A DNA stretch of 60,546 bases from an uncultured Mycoplasmatota bacterium. Its GTDB lineage: Bacteria; Bacillota_I; Bacilli_A; RF39; UBA660. The notes under the pieces are model-generated. The model did no database searches and was not told the origin of the DNA. It was given only the letters and a program-made list of their open reading frames with translations. Where the stretch lies: the NCBI GenBank assembly GCA_946403755.1, contig CAMJBC010000008.1:1-60546 (forward strand), read 5' to 3'. Every line of letters starts with the position of its first letter. The stretch's first letter is position 1. Below are positions 41,137-50,373 of the stretch, one piece after another. The position numbers and the translations under genes were made by a program.

Positions 41137-41742
41137 ATGAAAGAATATGAAAATGAATTATATAAAACAGGTATTAAATATATAGGTGGGGTAGATGAGG
41201 TAGGAAGAGGCCCTCTTGTTGGACCAGTAGTAACTGCTTGTGTTATTTTACTTGAAGATTTTTATGATGAAAGAATAAATGATTCTAAAAAATTATCAGA
41301 GAAAAAAAGAGAAGAATTATATGATGTAATTATGGAGCATGCTCTTAGTGTTGGAATAGGTATATCATCTGAAAAAGTAATAGACAAAATAAATATTTTA
41401 GAAGCAACTAAGAAAGCTATGAAAGAAGCTATTAGTAATTGTGATATAAAACCCGAACATGTTTTAATAGATGCTGTTAAACTAGATATAGATATTCCAA
41501 GTACATCAATTATTAAAGGAGACGCTAAAAGTCAAACAATCGCAGCCGCTTCAATAATAGCTAAAGTTACAAGAGATAGAATGATGTATGAATTAGATAA
41601 AAAACATCCTGAATATGGATTTGCTAAAAATAAGGGTTATGGTACTAAACAACATATAGAAGCACTATATAAATATGGACCATTAAAAGAGCATAGAAAA
41701 ACTTTTGAACCAGTAACTAGTATTATCAATAAAAACTCATAA
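41137..41742 (+). CDS. rnhB: ribonuclease HII
   Basis: 201 residues from the ATG at 41137 (an in-frame GTG at 41128, right at the predicted transcription start, would add three residues). Active-site motif [14 protein letters not shown] with Asp20 and Glu21, a further Asp in LIDAVKLD and one in KVTRDRMM. Removes RNA from RNA-DNA hybrids and single ribonucleotides from DNA. The mRNA has practically no 5' leader. Length is normal for bacterial RNase HII. Confidence 0.96.
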   Translation: MKEYENELYKTGIKYIGGVDEVGRGPLVGPVVTACVILLEDFYDERINDSKKLSEKKREELYDVIMEHALSVGIGISSEKVIDKINILEATKKAMKEAISNCDIKPEHVLIDAVKLDIDIPSTSIIKGDAKSQTIAAASIIAKVTRDRMMYELDKKHPEYGFAKNKGYGTKQHIEALYKYGPLKEHRKTFEPVTSIINKNS

Positions 41743-41760
41743 ATTAATTTATGTTTTTTT
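41738..41760 (+). terminator. intrinsic terminator after rnhB
   Basis: Perfect palindrome CATAAATTAATTTATG with T8, overlapping the stop. Confidence 0.75.
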
Positions 41761-41811
41761 ATTGATTTTTTTTATTTTTTTAAGTAAAATTATATTAGGT
41801 GAGAATAAGAA

Positions 41812-41854
41812 AGGGCAAAATAAAACATTTGTTATATTTTTGCTCTATTTTTTT
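41812..41854 (+). promoter_or_regulatory. attenuator-like hairpin in a 5' leader
   Basis: Stem AGGGCAAAA (41812-41820) with TTTTTGCTCT (one G-U pair), loop of about 18 nt, then T7, followed at once by the ribosome site GGGAGG and the ATG at 41869. A -10-like TATATT lies upstream near 41790. A terminator-type hairpin inside a leader suggests conditional read-through; no known riboswitch class was recognised. Confidence 0.5.
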
Positions 41855-41868
41855 GGGAGGTAATATTA

Positions 41869-43584
41869 ATGGAAAAACCATATAGAAAAGAACTGTTAGA
41901 TATGAAATTTGAAGTTGAAGTACTAGATGGTACAGATGCAATAAGAACTTTCTTCTCAATAGATGAAGATAGTTTAAGAAATGTTTTTCATGTAGATCCT
42001 AGTGATTCACTAGATGTTGCTAGAAAGAAAATAATGGATGTAGTATCACGAGATGACTACTTATATGAACATTTTCATAAAGATCCAAGATTTTGGGAAA
42101 TAAAAAGTTTCACTCCAGGTTTTTGGACTTCAATTGTAAAAGAAGAAAAAATATTAACTAAAGATGAAATAAGACAAAAAGGTTTTTTTGAAGATGAACT
42201 TAAAAAAATGAGACTTCCTGTTAAAGAAACAAAACCTGAGAAAGTTTATCATCAAAAATTAACAGTAGCATTTAATAAAAGAAAACCTGTTAATGCAATG
42301 TCTGATGAATATTTCTTCCAATTATATGAAAAAGAATTTGAAGAATTTTTAAAACAAGACAGTGCTTTAACTGCTATATTACAAAATAATTTAGCAGTAC
42401 AACCTCCAAAAAAGAATAAATCAAAATATAATCCTGATAAATTAGTATTTATACCTGACGTTGAATTACATTTAGGTAAATTAGGTAATTCTTGGGATTC
42501 AAGTGATCCATATGATTATAAAAAAGCATTATATAGATATGTTAGATTAATTTTAGAAGCTGAACAAGTTGTTAAATTGTATCGTGCTAGAGAAGTATGT
42601 ATGACTATTGGAAATGACTTTTTCAATACAGATACAGAACAAAATACTACAACAGCTGGAACTGAACAACATAATGATACTAGATTCCAACAAATGATTT
42701 CTAGTGGTGTAGCAGCTCATATATGGGCTATTGAAAGAATGAAACAAAATTGTGAAGTAGTACATCTTTTATTCCAACCAGGAAATCATGATTATTTAAC
42801 TTCTTATATGTTATATGAACAATTATATTATAGATATAAAGATGATCCAAAAGTTGTTATTAGTGGTAAAGTAAAAGATTTAAGAGGTGCTAATGCATTC
42901 CGTTGGCATAAAAATCTAATTGTAGTAGATCATGGTAAAGGACCAGATGGAAAAGCTAAGAATGATAAAAAATTATCTACATTACCATATGAAAGATTTA
43001 GAGAAGAAGCAAAAACTGCAGAACATATTGTAGTACATGCTGCACATTATCATAATGCTTCTGAAAGATACTTTGCTGATAATGGTGTTATGGTAGTAAG
43101 AAATGGTTCTCCAAGTGGATCAAGTGCTTGGGATGCTCAAAATATGTATGAATCTGATAAGACAGCACAAGCTTATGTTTATGATGGAGAAAAAGGATTA
43201 GAAACAATTGTTAATCTTTCATTAACTAAAGAAGAATTAGGAAAAGGACTTAGTGTTCCTCCTATCAATGATGATACTGAGTATGCTAAAACAATTGGTA
43301 GATGTATTTCTGGTAAAGCAGATGATATTATATTAGAAGAACTAAGAAAATTAATAGCTGCTAATGAAAGAGAGATTAAGCTAATTGATAAAAAATATGA
43401 AAAAATATTTAAGAGATTAGAATCTATATTAGATAATCCAGATATTCCACCTGAAAAGAAAAAAGAAATTCTTATAGCTGTCGGTTATGAAGATGAAATT
43501 AAACCATTCATAGCTAAAAGACAATCACTACAAGAAAATCTATTCAAACGTGAACAAGCAATGAAATTAGCAAAAAGAGCTTAA
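41869..43584 (+). CDS. metallophosphoesterase-domain protein
   Basis: 571 residues. Residues 1-190: charged helical region (DPSDSLDVARKKIMDVVSRD) of unknown fold. Residues about 190-430: calcineurin-like phosphoesterase with D197-x3-H (PDVELHLGK), GND in MTIGNDFF, G305-N-H-D308 (QPGNHDYL) and HAAHYH. Residues about 470-571: helical, K/E-rich tail. The arrangement resembles phosphoesterases found in phages and Firmicutes near replication genes; nuclease activity is possible but not shown. Leader carries an attenuator-like hairpin; a terminator follows. Confidence 0.8.
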   Translation: MEKPYRKELLDMKFEVEVLDGTDAIRTFFSIDEDSLRNVFHVDPSDSLDVARKKIMDVVSRDDYLYEHFHKDPRFWEIKSFTPGFWTSIVKEEKILTKDEIRQKGFFEDELKKMRLPVKETKPEKVYHQKLTVAFNKRKPVNAMSDEYFFQLYEKEFEEFLKQDSALTAILQNNLAVQPPKKNKSKYNPDKLVFIPDVELHLGKLGNSWDSSDPYDYKKALYRYVRLILEAEQVVKLYRAREVCMTIGNDFFNTDTEQNTTTAGTEQHNDTRFQQMISSGVAAHIWAIERMKQNCEVVHLLFQPGNHDYLTSYMLYEQLYYRYKDDPKVVISGKVKDLRGANAFRWHKNLIVVDHGKGPDGKAKNDKKLSTLPYERFREEAKTAEHIVVHAAHYHNASERYFADNGVMVVRNGSPSGSSAWDAQNMYESDKTAQAYVYDGEKGLETIVNLSLTKEELGKGLSVPPINDDTEYAKTIGRCISGKADDIILEELRKLIAANEREIKLIDKKYEKIFKRLESILDNPDIPPEKKKEILIAVGYEDEIKPFIAKRQSLQENLFKREQAMKLAKRA

Positions 43585-43596
43585 ATAGCTCTTTTT
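43574..43596 (+). terminator. intrinsic terminator overlapping the stop codon
   Basis: Stem AAAGAGCT/AGCTCTTT, loop TAAAT, T5. Confidence 0.85.
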
Positions 43597-43601
43597 GTTT
43601 A

Positions 43602-43641
43602 TTGAAAATGTTGATAAAACATGATACTATATTACTATAAT
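43602..43641 (+). promoter_or_regulatory. promoter region of the 43661 operon
   Basis: TTGAAA (43602-43607), 17 nt, TG-A-TACTAT (-10 at 43625-43630). An alternative TATAAT lies at 43636-43641 with TTGATA 19 nt upstream. Confidence 0.6.
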
Positions 43642-43660
43642 AATGGAGGGAAAATAATAA

Positions 43661-45343
43661 ATGAACAGTTATTATGAGGAACAACTTAAAACAGCCGCTT
43701 ATGGTATGAAAATAGCTGCTAGCTACGCTAGTTATTCTGAAAAAGAAGGAACAAATAAGAGAATTCAATCAAGAATTACTAAATTATTGCATAAAATTCA
43801 ATTAACAAAAACAAAAGACAAAAGAAAAGTTTTATCTCAAATATATCGAATATTAGAAAAAATAAATAATAAGGAAAAAAGTCTTATGACATTTGAGGTC
43901 GAGCGAAATATAGAAAAACAGTATGGTAAATATTTAGATGGACATACTATTCACAGTATTGCTAAAGCTGTAGCTGATGATGCTTTAGGTGCGATAACAC
44001 AATATGCTTTGCAATATATTAATGCTTTAGAAAGTATTGAAGAAGAAAAACAAAGAGAAAAAGAGAGTAAAGAAGAAACAAAAAGTTATTCTGATTCAAC
44101 AAATAATTATTCTTCTCATACAACTTATTCATCAAGAAGCACATATTCTTATGATGAACCCAGAAAAACTACAGCGACATATTATTCTCCTGAGTATTCT
44201 AAAGAAAAAATTGCTGAGTTGTTAGACCCTAAGAAAGAGTATTCATATTCTGATAAAGAAACATTAGAAAAACTGCTTAGAAGCTGTGCAAAAATGGATA
44301 AAATGGAAGAATCCACTTATGTTTATGATGCTTTTTATGGAAGAGAAGAAATTGATAAGTTGTATAGATTTTTCAAACTAACTGACAAAAAAGGTAAAAA
44401 GCATGGTGCAAAATCTGAGTATATAAAAATAGTTGAAATGGCTATGTTAGCTCCAGATATTATTTTTAATGATATGATGGGCTATAAAGGTTTAAAAAGA
44501 AATTCTTTACTTAATTTAATTAATAGTTTTAAACCACATAGTGCTTTAACAAGATATGAAGGAGCTAGAATTAGATGGCTAAAAAAATATAAACATTTAA
44601 ATAGAAAAAATAAACAAAAAGTTAATTATGAGGCTGAATCTCAAGATGAATATAGAAAAATGTTTAATATTTTTGGTAAAACAGGAGCAGATATTGCAAC
44701 TATAGAAGATATTAAAAGAGTAGTAAATAAAAAAGTAAGAGAACATCTAAGAAAGGATGGACCATTTAACCATATAGCTCGTGGTCCACGTAATGAGTTT
44801 GATCCAGCGTATAGACATAAATTTATTGGTATGGTTCAATATATGTCTATAGAAGAAATAGCATCTTTATATCATTCTTTAGTACATGACTATACTACTA
44901 CTTATTATAAATATTCTAGAAGTAATACTGATGAGGAAAAGAATAATGCTTTAGCAAATTTAGAAGAGCAAGTAGCTAATTTCCAATTTTTATGTGCTAG
45001 TGTTATTTCTGGTAGATTAACTGATGAAATTAAAAATACAAATAATAAAAAAGAAGTAGAACAAAGTGAAAAAGATATAATTTCTATATGTAGAGAAATT
45101 TTAGGTGAAGAACCAAAATTAGATATATATAGTGCTAAATCCAAATTTGTATCACCAGACTATAGTAAAAAGAGAATTGCTTCTACAAAAGCAGTTGCAG
45201 AAGCAACAAGAAGATATTATGGAATGAAAAAGTTTAATAGAACTGTTGCTATATTAAGTAAGAGAAAATTAGAAAGACTTAAGAATAAAGAATTATTAAG
45301 TGAAAGACAAATAGAACAAGTTGATAATATGTTTAGGAGGTAA
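43661..45343 (+). CDS. hypothetical protein with Ser/Tyr-rich linker
   Basis: 560 residues, soluble, no family recognised. Residues 1-130 helical and basic; 128-140 very acidic/basic (EEEKQREKESKEE); 140-175 a low-complexity Ser/Thr/Tyr linker (SYSDSTNNYSSHTTYSSRST); 180-560 largely helical with many Lys/Arg. The linker splits it into two modules. GGAGGG lies 11 nt before the ATG. Two bases separate it from the next gene, so they are co-translated. Placed right after the metallophosphoesterase, but each has its own promoter. Confidence 0.7.
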   Translation: MNSYYEEQLKTAAYGMKIAASYASYSEKEGTNKRIQSRITKLLHKIQLTKTKDKRKVLSQIYRILEKINNKEKSLMTFEVERNIEKQYGKYLDGHTIHSIAKAVADDALGAITQYALQYINALESIEEEKQREKESKEETKSYSDSTNNYSSHTTYSSRSTYSYDEPRKTTATYYSPEYSKEKIAELLDPKKEYSYSDKETLEKLLRSCAKMDKMEESTYVYDAFYGREEIDKLYRFFKLTDKKGKKHGAKSEYIKIVEMAMLAPDIIFNDMMGYKGLKRNSLLNLINSFKPHSALTRYEGARIRWLKKYKHLNRKNKQKVNYEAESQDEYRKMFNIFGKTGADIATIEDIKRVVNKKVREHLRKDGPFNHIARGPRNEFDPAYRHKFIGMVQYMSIEEIASLYHSLVHDYTTTYYKYSRSNTDEEKNNALANLEEQVANFQFLCASVISGRLTDEIKNTNNKKEVEQSEKDIISICREILGEEPKLDIYSAKSKFVSPDYSKKRIASTKAVAEATRRYYGMKKFNRTVAILSKRKLERLKNKELLSERQIEQVDNMFRR

Positions 45344-45345
45344 AT

Positions 45346-45663
45346 ATGAAATTTAAAGAAATTGATAATAAGATTTCAGAAGATATGATAATGAATAAAG
45401 AATCTTTTGAAGAATATATGGATTACTTTAAAAAGCAACCTAATCATGAAAAACAAGAAATTATACTTGATCAATTAGAAGCACTTTCTTCACTAGCAGA
45501 TATGATGTGTGAAGATGTTGATGCTAAAAACGAACCAATTACTAATTTTGATAGAACAAGTAATAAAGACTTTAATGATTCTGTAATAACATTAGTTAAT
45601 ATGATTCAAAATTCACTATGTAATTATAATTTAAAATTATATAATACAGAAGATGATAAATAA
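45346..45663 (+). CDS. small acidic hypothetical protein
   Basis: 105 residues, acidic, mostly helical (EEYMDYFKKQPNHEKQEIIL, LEALSSLADMMCEDVDAKNE), no membrane segment. Start ATG follows TTAGGAGG at the end of the 560-residue gene, so the two products are probably made in step and may interact. No family recognised. It ends just before the T-box promoter. Confidence 0.7.
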   Translation: MKFKEIDNKISEDMIMNKESFEEYMDYFKKQPNHEKQEIILDQLEALSSLADMMCEDVDAKNEPITNFDRTSNKDFNDSVITLVNMIQNSLCNYNLKLYNTEDDK

Positions 45664-45669
45664 TTGTTC

Positions 45670-45698
45670 TTGAAATAGAATAATTATTGTGATAACAT
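45670..45698 (+). promoter_or_regulatory. promoter of the glyS T-box leader
   Basis: TTGAAA, 17 nt, TAACAT. Confidence 0.5.
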
Positions 45699-45699
45699 A

Positions 45700-45830
45700 T
45701 TTTCGTAAAGCGATGATAGTGTGATGGTAAAACACTTAGGCTATGATTAAAGAGTGATTCTTCTAGAATAAGTAGGGTGGAACCGTCCTTTTGGACCCCT
45801 ATAATATTTTAGAAGTTTTTCTTTTTTTAG
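45700..45830 (+). ncRNA. glycine T-box riboswitch
   Basis: Contains the T-box core AGGGTGGAACCG (45774-45785). Its TGGA bulge pairs with the UCCA end of uncharged tRNA-Gly, which has U as discriminator base, so the sequence itself points to glycine. A GGC triplet at 45739-45741 is the likely specifier. The competing terminator pairs CTTCTAGAATAAGTAGGG with CCCCTATAATATTTTAGAAG (45760-45815), then a T-rich tract. Uncharged tRNA-Gly should permit read-through into the two downstream genes. Confidence 0.88.
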
Positions 45831-45839
45831 GAGGGTTTT

Positions 45840-46622
45840 ATGAAAATAATTGGTGCTTCTGCATTAAACACTAATGATTATAAAAAGATTAGTATGCATA
45901 AAAACATTAATGTTTTAGGAAGTAGTGTTGTTGGAAGAATAAAACCAAGTGAAGATTTTACTAAATCTTTAAAAGGTAAAACTGAAGCAGAAAAACAAGA
46001 AGAAGTAATCAGATATTTTTTAAGAAACCATAAAATAACTATGGTATATGAAGATGAAGAAGATTATTATATTCAATCAAAATCGGGAATTGAACTTAGT
46101 ATTAGTAAATCTAACAAATTGAGTAAAGAAATACTAGGTGAAATTATTCAAAAATATAATATTGATAGAATGGAAGAATATGATAAAGAAGATGTATCAT
46201 TTTATTGGTTCATGAATAGATCATCTAAATATTGCAATGAAAGAGGATATCTTACAGGAACTGTTGATAGTTTTCAAAGAGATATAAATGGTCTTCCAGA
46301 AGAATTTGATGATAATAGATGCATGGTAATTGATATCGGAATGGGTTATAATTCTGAAAATGGTGAATATATTAGTTATCGTGTATGTCCTAGTGAAAAT
46401 GTTTTCTTGAATAGAATGCTTGAAGATATGAGTGATATTAGTTTTTATGGTTATAGTAATGATTTATTTAGACACAATGCTATATTTAGATGCAAAATAG
46501 ATGGAAAGGAAAGATTTTTAGTAGTACCAAGAGAATTAGCAGGATTTGCTAATAAAATAGATGATAGAATGAAGGAAAAAGAAGAAAGTATGAAATTACA
46601 ATATAAAATGGAGGGATTTTAA
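45840..46622 (+). CDS. hypothetical protein in the glycine T-box operon
   Basis: 260 residues, soluble, no family recognised. Begins [20 protein letters not shown]; the middle has [20 protein letters not shown] and the C-terminal part is beta-rich with [17 protein letters not shown]. Ribosome site AGGAGG 5 nt before the ATG. Its stop overlaps the glyS start (TAATG), so it is translated with glyS and controlled by the same T-box. A link to glycine or tRNA-Gly use is inferred only from that arrangement. Confidence 0.75.
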   Translation: MKIIGASALNTNDYKKISMHKNINVLGSSVVGRIKPSEDFTKSLKGKTEAEKQEEVIRYFLRNHKITMVYEDEEDYYIQSKSGIELSISKSNKLSKEILGEIIQKYNIDRMEEYDKEDVSFYWFMNRSSKYCNERGYLTGTVDSFQRDINGLPEEFDDNRCMVIDIGMGYNSENGEYISYRVCPSENVFLNRMLEDMSDISFYGYSNDLFRHNAIFRCKIDGKERFLVVPRELAGFANKIDDRMKEKEESMKLQYKMEGF

Positions 46623-48004
46623 TGAAAGAAGAAAATAATTTAACAATGGAAGAACTTACAAATTTTTGTAAGCAATATGGATTTATATTTCAAGGAAGTG
46701 AAATATATGGTGGACTTGCTAATACATGGGATTTTGGCCCTTTAGGAGTAGAACTTAAAAATAATATTAAGAAAGCTTGGACTAAGAAATTTATTCAAGA
46801 AGATATTAATAATGTTGGCCTTGATAGTGCAATTCTTATGAATCCAAAAGTATGGGAAGCTAGTGGACACTTAAAAACTTTTTCTGATCCACTTATTGAT
46901 TGTAAGAAATGTAAGACTAGACATAGAGCAGATAAATTATTAGAAGATTTAGGTATTGAAGATGCTGGTAAATTTAGTAATGATGAACTTGTGGATTACA
47001 TTAAAAAGAATAAAGTTAAATGTCCTAATTGTGGAGCAACTGATTTTACTGATATTAGAAACTTTAACTTAATGTTTAAAACATTCCAAGGTGTTACTGA
47101 AGATTCTAAAAGTACAGTTTATTTAAGACCTGAAACAGCTCAAGGTATATTTGTTAACTTTATGAATGTACAAAGAAGTATGAGACTTAAATTACCTTTT
47201 GGTATTGCTCAAATAGGCAAGAGTTTTAGAAATGAAATTACACCAGGTAACTTTATATTTAGAGTTAGAGAATTTGATCAAATGGAGTTAGAATTCTTCT
47301 GCAAACCAGGTACTGAATTAGATTGGTTTAAACATTATAAAGAATATTGTAAGAATTTTTTATTAAGTTTAGGTATTAAAGAAGAAAATCTAAGATTAAG
47401 AGATCATGAAAAAGAAGAATTATCTTTCTATAGTAATGCTACTACTGATATTGAATATAAGTTCCCATTTGGATGGGGTGAATTATGGGGTATAGCATCA
47501 AGAACTAATTATGATTTATCTCAACATATGGAATATTCAAAAGAATCTTTAGAATATTTAGATCCAGATACTAATGAAAAATATGTTCCGTATGTAATTG
47601 AACCCTCTCTTGGTGTTGAAAGATTATTCTTAACTGTAATGTGTAATGCATATCATAAAGAAAAACTAGATGGTGATGATGAAAGAGAAGTATTAAAATT
47701 ACATCCTTTCCTAGCACCAATTAAAGTTACAGTATTACCATTAGTTAAAAAATATCATAGTGAAAAAGCAATGGAAATATATAAAGAATTAACTAAACAT
47801 TTTAATACATCTTATGATGAAACAGCTTCTATAGGAAAAAGATATAGAAGAGCTGATGTAGTTGGTACACCATTTTGTATCACAATCGATGATGAAACAT
47901 TAAATAATGGTACTGTTACAGTAAGAGATAGAGATACTATGGAACAAGAAACTATTAAAGTTGAAGACATAGTAGAATATGTTAATTCAAGAATTAATTT
48001 TTAA
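46622..48004 (+). CDS. glyS: glycyl-tRNA synthetase (single-chain alpha2 type)
   Basis: 460 residues. Class II catalytic core: [21 protein letters not shown] at the start (quoted in two parts in the family), motif 2 [20 protein letters not shown] and motif 3 [12 protein letters not shown], plus an inserted zinc finger (CKKCKTRH... CPNCG). C-terminal anticodon-binding domain from about 360. This is the dimeric archaeal/eukaryal-like type found in many Firmicutes, not the alpha/beta GlyQ-GlyS type. Charges tRNA-Gly; regulated by the upstream T-box. Confidence 0.97.
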   Translation: MKEENNLTMEELTNFCKQYGFIFQGSEIYGGLANTWDFGPLGVELKNNIKKAWTKKFIQEDINNVGLDSAILMNPKVWEASGHLKTFSDPLIDCKKCKTRHRADKLLEDLGIEDAGKFSNDELVDYIKKNKVKCPNCGATDFTDIRNFNLMFKTFQGVTEDSKSTVYLRPETAQGIFVNFMNVQRSMRLKLPFGIAQIGKSFRNEITPGNFIFRVREFDQMELEFFCKPGTELDWFKHYKEYCKNFLLSLGIKEENLRLRDHEKEELSFYSNATTDIEYKFPFGWGELWGIASRTNYDLSQHMEYSKESLEYLDPDTNEKYVPYVIEPSLGVERLFLTVMCNAYHKEKLDGDDEREVLKLHPFLAPIKVTVLPLVKKYHSEKAMEIYKELTKHFNTSYDETASIGKRYRRADVVGTPFCITIDDETLNNGTVTVRDRDTMEQETIKVEDIVEYVNSRINF

Positions 48005-48025
48005 AAATCCTTTTTAGGATTTTTT
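48004..48025 (+). terminator. intrinsic terminator
   Basis: Stem AAAATCCT/AGGATTTT with TTTT loop, then T. Confidence 0.8.
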
Positions 48026-48027
48026 AA

Positions 48028-48056
48028 TTGACATAATATTCATAAAATGTTATCCT
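48028..48056 (+). promoter_or_regulatory. sigma-A promoter
   Basis: TTGACA, exactly 17 nt, TG-T-TATCCT. Confidence 0.7.
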
Positions 48057-48089
48057 TATAGTAGTATTATAAGAATAGAGGGATTTTAT

Positions 48090-49838
48090 ATGGAAGAAAA
48101 TCAAGATTTAAATAATGTAGTTGTAGATAACACAGTTCCTGCAGCAGAACCAGTACCTACAGAAGTTCCTGAAACTCCAGCTCCAGAAGTAGCACCAGTT
48201 GAGGCTGCTCCAGTTGAAGTACCAGTAGAACAACCTGTAGAAGTACCAGTGGAAGCAACACCAGTTGTAGAACAAGCTCCTGTTGAGGTACCTGTTGAAG
48301 CAACTCCAGTAACACCAGTAGTAGAGGAGGTAGCACCAGTTGAAGAAGCAACACCAGTTGAAACTCCAGTTGCAGAACCTGCGCCAGTAGAAGCAGCACC
48401 TGTTGAAGTTCCAGCTGAAGCACCAGCTGCAGAAGTAGCACCAGTAGAAGCTGTTCCAGTAGATGGACCTGTTGTTGAAGTAGTTCAAGATACACCAGCT
48501 ATAGGTGAAGCAACACCAGAATTACCTGTTGTTGAACCAGCACCAGCTGTTAATGAAATGCCTGAAACACCAACTGATGCACCAGCAGTAGATGCTACTG
48601 TTACTCCAGAAGCACCAGTAGAGGGAGCTGCAACTGCCGCACCAACTGAAGAAAAGAAAAGTAAAACTGGATTAATTTTAATAGTAATATTATTATTAGT
48701 TGCAGTAGGAGCTGCAGTATATTTCTTCTTAATTAAAGGAAAAGATGAACCAGCACCAAAACCAGTTGAAAATAATACTGTTGTTGAAAGAGCTGCAAAA
48801 TATTTTAAAGATGGAAATAATGAATTAACATTATATAGTGATGATAATACATATGTACTTGTTTTAAATGGTTCTACTTATACAGGAACATTTAATGCAA
48901 CATCTACAGAAATTACATTTAATGGTGGAAAAGAATATAGAACTGAAGGATGTAATGATGTAACAGGATTAACATTTATATTACAAGTTAATGAAGATGG
49001 AACATATGCTGGAACTGAAGGAATGGTATCAGGAGTATCATTCTCAGAAGTTTCAAAAGGTGATGTTGCTGCATTTACTGAAACTGAATGCATTGCACCA
49101 GCAACACCAGAAGAAAATACAACAACACCAGAAGAAAATACTACAACTGAAGAACCAGCTACAGTTGCTGTAGAAAATGTAACATTAGATGTTACTGAAA
49201 AAACACTAAAAGTAAATGAAACATTTACTTTAGTAGCAACTGTTACTCCAGAAGATGCAACTAACAAAGCTGTTGAATGGTCTTCAGCCGATAAAAAAAT
49301 TGCTACAGTTGATAAAAATGGAAAAGTTAAAGCTGTTAAAGCAGGAACAGTTAAAATAACTGTTAAAACTAAAGATGGTGGTAAAAAAGCTACATGTAGT
49401 GTAACAGTACAAGCAGACGAAACTGCTGCTACAAATAATACTACTAGTGATGAAACAGCTTTAAATAAACCAAATTGTACTTATGATGTAACTAAAGTTA
49501 ATACAGAAGGATCAAGCCAATATAATAAATTTAAGAGTTCTTTAAATACTAAAGGACAAAATGTTGGAACAGAATCTGCTCAAGGATGTAAGAGTTTATC
49601 TGATATTATTGCTGATGTAAAAGCTGCTGTTAAAGCAGAAGCTGAAAAATGTTGGAAAGATGAATATGTTACTAAAGCAGTTGAAAGTGCTGAATGCAAG
49701 TTAACTCCAGGATGTGATAAGACATCTAAGTATGGAACAGAAGCAAAATACGATGAAGACAAGAAAGATTCAATCGTTAAAATTTGGACTAATCCAACAT
49801 GGAATTGTGCTAAAACAGAAGAAGATTACAAATTATAA
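48090..49838 (+). CDS. membrane protein with Pro/Val/Glu-rich cytoplasmic tail and exported BIG2 domain
   Basis: 582 residues. Residues about 15-185 are a low-complexity P/V/E/A region made of units like APVEVPVE. A membrane helix follows at about 192-215, preceded by EEKKSK, so the tail should be inside and the rest outside. Residues about 225-330 form a small beta domain with two cysteines; 330-358 a T/E/P linker; 359-441 a BIG2 domain (close to those of the 13413 protein); 450-582 a cysteine-containing C-terminal module (eight Cys or more). No signal peptide. Possibly links an inside partner to the wall. Confidence 0.75.
   Translation: MEENQDLNNVVVDNTVPAAEPVPTEVPETPAPEVAPVEAAPVEVPVEQPVEVPVEATPVVEQAPVEVPVEATPVTPVVEEVAPVEEATPVETPVAEPAPVEAAPVEVPAEAPAAEVAPVEAVPVDGPVVEVVQDTPAIGEATPELPVVEPAPAVNEMPETPTDAPAVDATVTPEAPVEGAATAAPTEEKKSKTGLILIVILLLVAVGAAVYFFLIKGKDEPAPKPVENNTVVERAAKYFKDGNNELTLYSDDNTYVLVLNGSTYTGTFNATSTEITFNGGKEYRTEGCNDVTGLTFILQVNEDGTYAGTEGMVSGVSFSEVSKGDVAAFTETECIAPATPEENTTTPEENTTTEEPATVAVENVTLDVTEKTLKVNETFTLVATVTPEDATNKAVEWSSADKKIATVDKNGKVKAVKAGTVKITVKTKDGGKKATCSVTVQADETAATNNTTSDETALNKPNCTYDVTKVNTEGSSQYNKFKSSLNTKGQNVGTESAQGCKSLSDIIADVKAAVKAEAEKCWKDEYVTKAVESAECKLTPGCDKTSKYGTEAKYDEDKKDSIVKIWTNPTWNCAKTEEDYKL
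48130..48640 (+). repeat. imperfect tandem codon repeats (PVE/APVE)
   Basis: Repeated units such as CCAGTTGAAGTACCAGTA and variants encode the P/V/E-rich tail. Copy number likely varies between strains. The minus-strand open frames here are by-products of the repeat. Confidence 0.8.
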
Positions 49839-49845
49839 AAATATT

Positions 49846-49870
49846 AAAATAGACTTCGGTCTATTTTTTT
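49846..49870 (+). terminator. intrinsic terminator
   Basis: Nine-bp stem AAAATAGAC/GTCTATTTT with the very stable TTCG tetraloop and a T-tract. Confidence 0.9.
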
Positions 49871-49891
49871 ATGAATTAATTTAATTAAAGA

Positions 49892-49920
49892 TTGATACTA
49901 AAAAATATATGTGATAAAAT
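49892..49920 (+). promoter_or_regulatory. sigma-A promoter of sepF
   Basis: TTGATA, 17 nt, TG-A-TAAAAT. Confidence 0.75.
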
Positions 49921-49948
49921 ATTAATGTATAGAGTATAGGAGGTCATT

Positions 49949-50332
49949 ATGGGACTTATTGAAAAATTAGGATTTAAACCAAATGAAGAAGAAGACGGAG
50001 AAATAGAAGAACCAACTATTAAAAGTAGTAGTAAAGAATATACAAATAAAACAATTCTTGTAGAACCAAGAGCTTTTTCAGAAGCATTTCAAGTTGCTGA
50101 TTATTTAAAAGCTAATAATCAAGTTGTTGTTAATTTTAAAAGAGTGACTTCTGATGTTTCAAAAAGAATTATGGATTTCTTAAATGGAATAGTTTATGCA
50201 ATAGAAGGAAATATGGAAAAGTTAGGTCCTGGTATTGTTTTATGCGCACCAAAGGGATTTGAAATAGAAGGTAATATTACTGAAGACGAAGGCAAAAAAA
50301 CTACTAAAAAAGATTCAACTGAAGAGTGGTAA
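49949..50332 (+). CDS. sepF: cell division protein SepF
   Basis: 127 residues. N-terminal amphipathic start MGLIEKLGF (membrane anchor), an acidic linker (14-35), and the SepF domain from about 39: ILVEPRAFSEAFQVADYLKA, VVVNFKRVT, DFLNGIVYAIEGNMEKLGPG. Polymerises into rings and tethers FtsZ to the membrane. Followed by divIVA with its own promoter, the usual ylm-cluster order. Ribosome site TAGGAGGT. Confidence 0.95.
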   Translation: MGLIEKLGFKPNEEEDGEIEEPTIKSSSKEYTNKTILVEPRAFSEAFQVADYLKANNQVVVNFKRVTSDVSKRIMDFLNGIVYAIEGNMEKLGPGIVLCAPKGFEIEGNITEDEGKKTTKKDSTEEW

Positions 50333-50344
50333 TATTATTTAAAA

Positions 50345-50353
50345 TGTTATAAA
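50345..50353 (+). promoter_or_regulatory. extended -10 promoter of divIVA
   Basis: TG-T-TATAAA, 21 nt before the ATG. Confidence 0.65.
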
Positions 50354-50373
50354 ATATTAGAAAGGAGTATAGC

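Noticed and set aside
48108-48495. Two long open frames on the minus strand, rich in W/Y/C or L/Q
   Set aside because: They are the antisense and shifted reading of the P/V/E codon repeats; no ribosome site or start context, and the + strand gene is clear.
48878-49267. 129-codon minus-strand open frame
   Set aside because: Shadow of the beta domain and BIG2 part of the + strand gene; Ser/Val-rich translation, no promoter or ribosome site.
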